From Wenyingzhuangia sp. (GTDB lineage Bacteria > Bacteroidota > Bacteroidia > Flavobacteriales > Flavobacteriaceae), in the NCBI GenBank assembly GCA_020628175.1, contig JAHDFK010000018.1:1-28351 (forward strand): DNA of 28,351 nucleotides. Direction: 5' to 3'. Shown one piece after another: positions 23,229-28,351 of this stretch; position 1 is the stretch's first letter; each line of letters begins with the position of its first letter. The translations under genes and the position numbers were made by a program. The notes beneath the pieces are model-generated. The model had not been told where the DNA came from, searched no databases, and saw nothing but the letters and a program-made list of their open reading frames with translations.

Positions 23229-25322
23229 TTATAATTCTTGTGCTTGTATAGCTGTTATAATAACCGTATTAAAAATATCGTCTACGGTACAACCTCTACT
23301 TAAATCGTTCACTGGTTTATTTAAACCCTGTAACATAGGCCCAATAGCTAAAGCGCCTGTTTCTCGCTGAATGGCTTTGTACGTATTATTTCCTGTATTT
23401 AAATCTGGAAATACTAAAACCGTAGCCTTTCCTGCTACTTCAGAATTTGGCATTTTACTTTTAGCCACTCCTGCATCTACAGCAGCATCGTATTGTATAG
23501 GACCTTCAACTTTTAAGTCAGGTCTTTTTTGTTTTACGATTTCGGTAGCCGTTCTCACCTTATCTACCTGAGCTCCTTTACCAGAGGCTCCAGAAGAATA
23601 AGACAACATGGCCACTCGAGGTTCTATTCCAAAATTGGCTGCAGAATCCGCCGAAGATATCGCTATTTCCGCCAACTGTTCCGCTGTTGGATCTGGATTA
23701 ATGGCACAATCTCCAAAAATAGCTACTCTACTTTCCATACACATAAAAAATATAGACGACACTACAGATACATCTGGTTTGGTTTTAATAAACTGTAAAG
23801 CGGGTCTTATAGTGTGTTGCGTTGTATTTACAGCACCAGAAACCATTCCGTCTACAATACCTTTGTGCACCAACATGGTTCCGAAGTAAGATACATCTGT
23901 CATTGTATCTTTTGCTGTATCTATATTCATACCCTTATGTTTTCTTAACTCATAAAAGGTAGTTACAAAATCATCAAAATAAGACGATTCAATAGGATTG
24001 ATTACTGTTATTTCTTCAAAATCAATTGCTAAATCAATTTTCTCAGCCTTTTCTTTAAGCTCCTCAATGCTACCTAACAATACAACATCAACAATGTTTA
24101 GTTTAGATAGCATAGCCGCTGCATCCAATACTCTCGGGTCGTTACCCTCAGGCAATACAATCTTCTTTTTAGATTTGCTTGCTCTGTCAATCATATTGTA
24201 CTGAAACATTTTAGGTGTCATCCCTTCTACTTTAAATTGAATCAGTTGGTTTGTTAACTCTTTTGTTGGTATAAATTCATCAAAAATTCTTGTGGATTCT
24301 AAGATTTTATCCGTGTTCTCAGAATAAATTTGAGACTGAACATTCGCTACATTGGTTGCTGTTTCAAACGTTCCTGTTTTAACTGATAAAATTGGAACGA
24401 CATCCGATAACCCATCAATTAGTTTTAAAATTGTTTTCTCTGGCTTTAAACCTCCAGTTAATACAATACCTGAAACTTTAGGATAATTTTTAGAACTATT
24501 TGCTTGTAAAGAACCTAAAATAATATCAGCTCTATCTCCTGGAGTTACTACTAAATAATCATCTACATAATGTTCTAAATGATTTCTTAATTGCATAGCT
24601 CCTACTCCATAAGCTCCTATCGGACTATTTAAACCTGCCTCACCAAACAAAACTTCTGCTTCTAAATTTCTAACAATTTCTGCAACTGTTGGATTTGATA
24701 ACTTATGAGAATATGGAATCACAGAGGTTAAAACAGAATTGGGTATATTTTTGTTTAATTCTTTTTTAATTTGTGTTAAATGTTTCGGATTGGCTTTATT
24801 AATGATTACAGACAATACTTTTACTTCTTCTCTAATAAACGTATCGTAAATTAGTTTTGTATTTTCTATCAAATCATATACAGAAACTCCTTTTTTAGCT
24901 TTACTAATCAATAACGCAGGAATCCCTAAGTTTTTTGCAATATTTACATTTAACTCCGCCTCGTAAGATGTTGCATCTCCTTCGAAATCAGAACCTTCAA
25001 CCAGTACAAAATCATATTTAGATTCCATTTTTTTATACTGCTTGATGATTTTATCTAAAACCTCTCCACTTTTTCCTTGGTTTCTTTTGGCAATAACGTC
25101 TTTACCTTCAAAAACATAAGCTTCCTCGTATTTAATATCCAAATCAAAATGTGATAGAATAGTTTCTATATGATAATCTTTATGTCCTTTTTCTGTCGTA
25201 ATTATAGGTTTTAAATACCCTACTTTTTTTGTTTTCCCTAATAACAAACGCATTAAACCTAATGTAACAATAGATTTACCACTGTTAGAATGCGAAGCTG
25301 CAATGTAAATAGCCTTACTCAT
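23229..25322 (-). CDS. pta: Phosphate acetyltransferase, long form
   Basis: A 697-residue enzyme that exchanges acetyl-CoA and phosphate to give acetyl phosphate. An N-terminal P-loop-like/BioD-type domain (MSKAIYIAASHSNSGKS, about 1-210) is followed by a DRTGG regulatory domain (about 215-330: GDRADIILGSLQAN). The C-terminal PTA_PTB catalytic domain (about 375-690) carries KIVLPEGNDPRVLDAA, GSVNTTQHTIRPALQF-like segments, FPDLNTGNNTYKA and GPMLQGLNKPVNDLSRGC. It is first in the operon with ackA. Upstream lies the inverted-repeat promoter region shared with the DUF1697 gene. Confidence 0.96.
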   Translation of the reverse strand: MSKAIYIAASHSNSGKSIVTLGLMRLLLGKTKKVGYLKPIITTEKGHKDYHIETILSHFDLDIKYEEAYVFEGKDVIAKRNQGKSGEVLDKIIKQYKKMESKYDFVLVEGSDFEGDATSYEAELNVNIAKNLGIPALLISKAKKGVSVYDLIENTKLIYDTFIREEVKVLSVIINKANPKHLTQIKKELNKNIPNSVLTSVIPYSHKLSNPTVAEIVRNLEAEVLFGEAGLNSPIGAYGVGAMQLRNHLEHYVDDYLVVTPGDRADIILGSLQANSSKNYPKVSGIVLTGGLKPEKTILKLIDGLSDVVPILSVKTGTFETATNVANVQSQIYSENTDKILESTRIFDEFIPTKELTNQLIQFKVEGMTPKMFQYNMIDRASKSKKKIVLPEGNDPRVLDAAAMLSKLNIVDVVLLGSIEELKEKAEKIDLAIDFEEITVINPIESSYFDDFVTTFYELRKHKGMNIDTAKDTMTDVSYFGTMLVHKGIVDGMVSGAVNTTQHTIRPALQFIKTKPDVSVVSSIFFMCMESRVAIFGDCAINPDPTAEQLAEIAISSADSAANFGIEPRVAMLSYSSGASGKGAQVDKVRTATEIVKQKRPDLKVEGPIQYDAAVDAGVAKSKMPNSEVAGKATVLVFPDLNTGNNTYKAIQRETGALAIGPMLQGLNKPVNDLSRGCTVDDIFNTVIITAIQAQEL

Positions 25323-25343
25323 AATTACGTGTGATTTTTGGTA

Positions 25344-25396
25344 TAAAAATAAGGTTTATATTTCTTTATTTAGAACTACTATAAACCTTATTTTTA
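25344..25396. repeat. Perfect 17-bp inverted repeat between pta and DUF1697 genes
   Basis: Arm 25344-25360 (TAAAAATAAGGTTTATA) and arm 25380-25396 (TATAAACCTTATTTTTA) are exact reverse complements separated by 19 bases. In each direction the outer part reads TATTTTTA, a plausible weak -7 box. It is spaced near-symmetrically before the pta ATG (21 bases) and the DUF1697 ATG (17 bases). It may be a bidirectional promoter with a shared operator. It lacks a GC-rich stem and is not placed as a terminator. Confidence 0.85.
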
Positions 25397-25413
25397 CAGA
25401 AAACTATCTATTT

Positions 25414-25935
25414 ATGAAATACATTGTGTTGCTAAGGGCTATTAATGTTGGTGGAAAAAATAAAATTTTAATGAAAGATTTTGTGAATGTCTTATTAGCA
25501 AATTCTCACTTTATAGAAGTGAAGAGTTATTTGCAAACCGGTAATTTTATTATAAATAGTACCTTAAAAAACGTAAAAGGAATTACACAAATTATTCAGA
25601 AAACTATTTTAGAGCATTACAACTATAAAATTGATGTATATACTTACACTCATCAAGAGTTTAAAGATTTAATTGCTACAAATCCTTTTGAAATTATAGA
25701 AAAGAAAAACTATTGTACGTTTACTCAAGATACTTATTCGAACATCGATACTCTAAATAATAATGTATTTAATGAAGATCTTTTTTTTATAAGCAATGGT
25801 ATTATACATACCCGCTATAATACCAAATACAGTGATTCTAAATTGAACAACAATTTTTACGAAAAAAAATTAAATATTAGCGCAACTACTAGAAACTGGA
25901 ATACGGTAAAAAAATTACTAGAATTATCTGCATAA
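25414..25935 (+). CDS. DUF1697 family protein
   Basis: A 173-residue soluble protein. The N-terminal signature YIVLLRAINVGGKNKILMKDFVNVL followed by VKSYLQTGNFIINS matches DUF1697, a compact alpha/beta family with no assigned function. The C-terminal part (TTRNWNTVKKLLELS) contains the conserved RNWNT segment. It is divergent from pta, a monocistronic unit ending in a terminator. The divergent inverted repeat implies shared regulation with pta, though no functional link is known. Confidence 0.88.
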   Translation: MKYIVLLRAINVGGKNKILMKDFVNVLLANSHFIEVKSYLQTGNFIINSTLKNVKGITQIIQKTILEHYNYKIDVYTYTHQEFKDLIATNPFEIIEKKNYCTFTQDTYSNIDTLNNNVFNEDLFFISNGIIHTRYNTKYSDSKLNNNFYEKKLNISATTRNWNTVKKLLELSA

Positions 25936-25966
25936 AAAAAGACGCTTTAAAAGCGTCTTTTTTTAT
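25934..25966. terminator. Bidirectional terminator, DUF1697/lipoprotein
   Basis: The stem GACGCTT/AAGCGTC has a TAA loop and is flanked by A7 and T7 runs. It overlaps the stop codon of the DUF1697 gene and also suits the converging lipoprotein gene ending at 25978. Confidence 0.9.
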
Positions 25967-25977
25967 TGCTTTGGTAT

Positions 25978-26625
25978 TTAATTTTCTAAAGTTTCTTCCT
26001 CTTCTTCGTTAGCTACTTTAGTAACACTTCGTAAGTTAACCTTATAATATGTTGCCGATGCTTCCACAGGATTGGTTATATTACCACTAATTGTTAATCC
26101 TCTTGGTAGTATTATAAACCCTTTCCCTGTATCTTTGTATGCTCGAGGAGACATGATATCAGTTGCATTCACAAATCCTCCTTTAAAATTTGGTAATCCG
26201 TTTTTAAAGCCTATTAATCCCGTATTCAAATTCACAAAACTATCATTCTCTCTTTGTACATTAATACTTTCGTTTTGTAAATCAAATACTTCAAAAGTAA
26301 CGTTCACTATATCATTCCCATCAGGAGCTACATCTTTACCTTCAACTGTTTCGTAAGTGTACATATCATAAGCAACACCATTCGCTTCTACAGTTATTTT
26401 CATCAAATTTTCATCATTTACTAACAATGGCTGATCTACTGAAGGAGCTTCTGTTGTAAATACATCTAAAGAAGCATCGTAATAATTGTTATTTAAAAAG
26501 AAATCTATATTTTTTTTATCTTTATCATAATCTTCTTCTAAAGAAGTAAACTGATTATCGCCATTACTACATCCAATTATAGAGATCGCTGCAAATACTA
26601 TGTAGCATATTTTTTTAATGTTCAT
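25978..26625 (-). CDS. FKBP-like lipoprotein
   Basis: A 215-residue lipoprotein. The signal peptide ends in IIGC (Cys19). The segment LIGFKNGLPNFKGGFVN...KDTGKGFIILPRGLTISGNI aligns in spirit with the FKBP-type peptidyl-prolyl isomerase core (GWxxGLxxMKxG...xxxIPxxLxYG). Catalytic-pocket aromatics and the final YG are not obvious, so activity is doubtful. An acidic C-terminal tail (EEEEETLEN) follows. It is divergent from the S4 gene. Assignment is modest; a Bacteroidota-specific lipoprotein of unknown role is the alternative. Confidence 0.55.
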   Translation of the reverse strand: MNIKKICYIVFAAISIIGCSNGDNQFTSLEEDYDKDKKNIDFFLNNNYYDASLDVFTTEAPSVDQPLLVNDENLMKITVEANGVAYDMYTYETVEGKDVAPDGNDIVNVTFEVFDLQNESINVQRENDSFVNLNTGLIGFKNGLPNFKGGFVNATDIMSPRAYKDTGKGFIILPRGLTISGNITNPVEASATYYKVNLRSVTKVANEEEEETLEN

Positions 26626-26702
26626 TTTTTTTAATGTTTTAAAAAACGCAATTTACAATTTTCATACCTTAGCAAAAAACGAATCTCCAACAAATATATA
26701 GC

Positions 26703-27089
26703 ATGAGGATTGATAAATATTTATGGACTATTAGAATGTTTAAAACACGTTCTATTGCTACCGATGCTTGTAAAAAAGGTCATGTAAAACTCAACAATGT
26801 TAATGCCAAACCTTCTAAAGAAGTATATATTGGCGAAAAAATATTGGTTCGCAAAAATCAAATCAATTATCAGCTAGAAGTTTTAGACATTCCTAAAAGT
26901 AGAGTTGGAGCCAAATTGGTAGATCTTTATCGTAAAGATGTTACGCCTAAAGAAGCTTTTGAACGAGAAGAATTATTAAAATTTTCGAAAGATTATTATC
27001 GCAAAAAAGGAGCAGGAAGACCTAGTAAAAAAGATCGAAGAGATTTAGAAGACTATCAAGAAAATTATAACTTTGAAGATGATATTTAA
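26703..27089 (+). CDS. S4-domain RNA-binding protein (Hsp15/HslR type)
   Basis: A 128-residue protein. The S4 domain, MRIDKYLWTIRMFKTRSIATDACKKGHVKLNNVNAKPSKEVYIGEKI (1-46), matches Hsp15, which binds 50S subunits stalled with a peptidyl-tRNA. A basic C-terminal tail (YYRKKGAGRPSKKDRRDLE) fits this family. A weak TACCTTAG box lies at 26665-26672. It is followed after 11 bases by a phosphoribosyltransferase gene. Confidence 0.9.
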   Translation: MRIDKYLWTIRMFKTRSIATDACKKGHVKLNNVNAKPSKEVYIGEKILVRKNQINYQLEVLDIPKSRVGAKLVDLYRKDVTPKEAFEREELLKFSKDYYRKKGAGRPSKKDRRDLEDYQENYNFEDDI

Positions 27090-27100
27090 AGAGCTCTCAA

Positions 27101-27601
27101 ATGAATAAATCAATTATATTAAACCATCAAGAAATTAGTCACAAAACAAGACGAATTGCTTTCCAAATATTAGAAAGTAATTGTGAAAGTGATGAAATAA
27201 TTTTAGCAGGAATTAATGGAAACGGTTTTACATTTTGCAAGCATTTAAAAAAACACTTAGAAGAGATCAGTGAAATTAAAATTACCTTGTGTGAATTGTC
27301 TATTGATAAAAAAAATCCATTAGCTCCTATTAAGTCAAGTATTGACAAAGAAACTTACCAAAATAAAAATTTAGTACTTGTTGATGATGTTTTAAACTCT
27401 GGTAAAACACTTATTTATGGGGTGAAACATTTTTTAGAAGTGCCTTTAGCATCTTTCAAAACTGCAGTTTTGGTAAATAGAAATCATAAAAAATACCCCG
27501 TTAAAGCAGATTTCAAAGGAATTTCTTTATCTACCTCTATGCAAGAACATATAGAAGTAGATTTTAGTAATGAAAACGATAGTGTAGCTTATTTATGCTA
27601 A
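27101..27601 (+). CDS. Phosphoribosyltransferase domain protein (PyrR-like)
   Basis: A 166-residue type I PRTase fold. The PRPP-binding motif VDDVLNSGKT (94-103) is preceded by LVL and a hydrophobic strand. The hood region (LCELSIDKKNPLAPI) is PyrR-like, but the characteristic pyrimidine regulatory leader is not visible here. It could be a pyrimidine regulator, a ComF-like protein or a salvage enzyme. It forms an operon with the S4 protein and is closed by a hairpin. Confidence 0.82.
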   Translation: MNKSIILNHQEISHKTRRIAFQILESNCESDEIILAGINGNGFTFCKHLKKHLEEISEIKITLCELSIDKKNPLAPIKSSIDKETYQNKNLVLVDDVLNSGKTLIYGVKHFLEVPLASFKTAVLVNRNHKKYPVKADFKGISLSTSMQEHIEVDFSNENDSVAYLC

Positions 27602-27623
27602 ACACACCTTGTAACTACAAATT

Positions 27624-27663
27624 AAAAAAGGCTTTCCTGTTTAGAACAGAAAAGCCTTTTTTA
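27624..27663. terminator. Bidirectional terminator between PRTase and aroK
   Basis: The stem GGCTTT.CTGTT/AACAG.AAAGCC has one C/A mismatch, a TAG loop, and A6/T6 flanks, which suits both the PRTase and the converging aroK genes. Confidence 0.87.
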
Positions 27664-27686
27664 ATTATGGATTTTCACAATCCATT

Positions 27687-28202
27687 TTAAGCTTGTATTT
27701 TTTCTATAATCTCGTTTGCTATGGTATTTACTGTTTTTTTATCTACCGATACTTTTGTTTTTGCCTGTAAATAAAACACATTTCTTTCAAACAAATGCTT
27801 TCCTATAAACTCAGGTAATTCCTCGTCTTTAATTCTAGCTATTAGAGGACGTTTTTCTTTTTCTGGCAACAATCTTTCTACCAACGTAGGAATGGATGCG
27901 CTTAAATATACAGGTATACTTTTTTCGTTTACTAAACTCATATTCGCTCCAAAACATGGAGTTCCTCCTCCTAAAGACAAAATAAAATCTTCTTCTTTAT
28001 CTAATAATTCTTGTAAAGACGCTGTTTCTAATTTTCTAAAATAAATTTCTCCCTTTTGCGAAAAAATGGTTGCAATAGACATTCCTTCCTTCTCTTCTAT
28101 ATAGTCGTCCAGATCTATACTATTATAGTTTAACTCTTTAGCTAATGCTTTTGAAATGGCAGATTTCCCGCATCCCATATATCCTAGAAGAACTAATTTC
28201 AT
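27687..28202 (-). CDS. aroK: Shikimate kinase
   Basis: A 171-residue kinase of the shikimate pathway. Walker A GYMGCGKS (7-14) is followed by Asp32 of DLDDYIE, FRKLE (Arg56, shikimate site), LSLGGGTP (77-82) and the lid segment KRPLIARI. It phosphorylates shikimate with ATP. Its upstream region is shared with the divergent tRNA-Lys gene; a CATATTTG box on the minus strand (28236..28229) is one mismatch from consensus. Confidence 0.95.
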   Translation of the reverse strand: MKLVLLGYMGCGKSAISKALAKELNYNSIDLDDYIEEKEGMSIATIFSQKGEIYFRKLETASLQELLDKEEDFILSLGGGTPCFGANMSLVNEKSIPVYLSASIPTLVERLLPEKEKRPLIARIKDEELPEFIGKHLFERNVFYLQAKTKVSVDKKTVNTIANEIIEKIQA

Positions 28203-28282
28203 ATTGTACTTACTTAAAAACGTTTCAACAAATATGCGAGAAAAAACAAGTTAAAAAAAGTTTCTAAAGTAAAAAAAACTCC

Positions 28283-28290
28283 TATATTTG
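28283..28290 (+). promoter_or_regulatory. Promoter -7 box of tRNA-Lys
   Basis: TATATTTG is an exact match to the Bacteroidota -7 consensus, 10 bases before the mature tRNA 5' end. The start site would fall near 28297. The -33 region is poorly conserved (GTTT). Confidence 0.65.
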
Positions 28291-28300
28291 CACCCGCATT

Positions 28301-28351
28301 GACCTGGTAGCTCAGTTGGTAGAGCATCTCCCTTTTAAGGAGAGGGTCCTG
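28301..28351 (+). tRNA. tRNA-Lys (anticodon TTT), 3' end cut by window edge
   Basis: The sequence GACCTGGTAGCTCAGTTGGTAGAGCA begins a tRNA. The anticodon stem TCTCC/GGAGA encloses loop CTTTTAA, which gives anticodon TTT (lysine) at 28334-28336. The T-arm and 3' acceptor strand lie outside the window. It is divergent from aroK. Confidence 0.95.

Noticed and set aside
23529..23889. Plus-strand reading frames inside pta
   Set aside because: They lie antisense to the conserved PTA catalytic domain, have no homology and show shadow-like composition.
1..28351. CRISPR array, insertion sequence, prophage, toxin-antitoxin or integrative element
   Set aside because: I saw no regularly spaced repeats, transposase, integrase other than the chromosomal Xer enzyme, phage gene or terminal inverted repeat. 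tRNA-Thr and tRNA-Lys at the ends show no attachment-site duplication within view.

Overview
The window is an AT-rich chromosomal segment from a member of the Bacteroidota, most likely the family Flavobacteriaceae. Three things support this. Promoter boxes of the Bacteroidota type (TAnnTTTG) precede several transcription units. Shine-Dalgarno sequences are absent from nearly every start except rpsU. The order rpsU - xerC - hpf - tRNA-Thr is the one that usually leads into the tuf/secE/nusG/ribosomal-protein region in flavobacteria (from memory). The content is core and housekeeping. I see no prophage, insertion sequence, CRISPR array, secretion locus or defence island. No gap between genes exceeds 300 bases.

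Left part (1-8480, all minus strand). From high to low coordinates there are three groups. The first is a tightly packed set of four: a very small PspC-domain membrane protein, a two-TM/RCK potassium channel, an unrecognised exported protein and a leucine-rich-repeat lipoprotein. The second is an alanine/sodium symporter, a membrane-anchored helix-hairpin-helix protein and an acyl-CoA dehydrogenase. The third is the translation group rpsU, xerC and hpf, followed by the start of a tRNA-Thr gene cut by the window edge. rpsU has a full-strength Shine-Dalgarno, and a consensus promoter for the tRNA operon is interlocked with the hpf terminator.

Middle part (8642-20174, mostly plus strand). tex, a zinc-less sirtuin and a DUF1853 protein form one operon, followed by rlmF and a cytochrome b561-like protein. 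A TalC-type transaldolase lies on the minus strand. Then come an outer-membrane beta-barrel protein, a lipoprotein and a fatty acid hydroxylase/sterol desaturase-like enzyme. A second operon holds a MOSC protein (TTG start), DNA-3-methyladenine glycosylase I and a large RluA-type pseudouridine synthase with an extra N-terminal region.

Right part (20246-28351). A lipoprotein with two RskA-like repeats lies downstream of a Crp/Fnr-type regulator. The acetate-overflow operon pta-ackA follows. It diverges from a DUF1697 gene across a perfect 17-bp inverted repeat. A divergent FKBP-like lipoprotein, an Hsp15-type S4 protein, a phosphoribosyltransferase, shikimate kinase and the 5' part of a tRNA-Lys gene close the window. 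Intrinsic terminator hairpins sit between almost every convergent pair, so transcription units are well delimited.

I found no evidence for a wholly new multi-gene system. The best leads are the rpsU translational signal, the symmetric pta/DUF1697 intergenic repeat, the fused N-terminal region of the pseudouridine synthase, the promoter-terminator overlap before the tRNA operon and the four-gene envelope/potassium operon.
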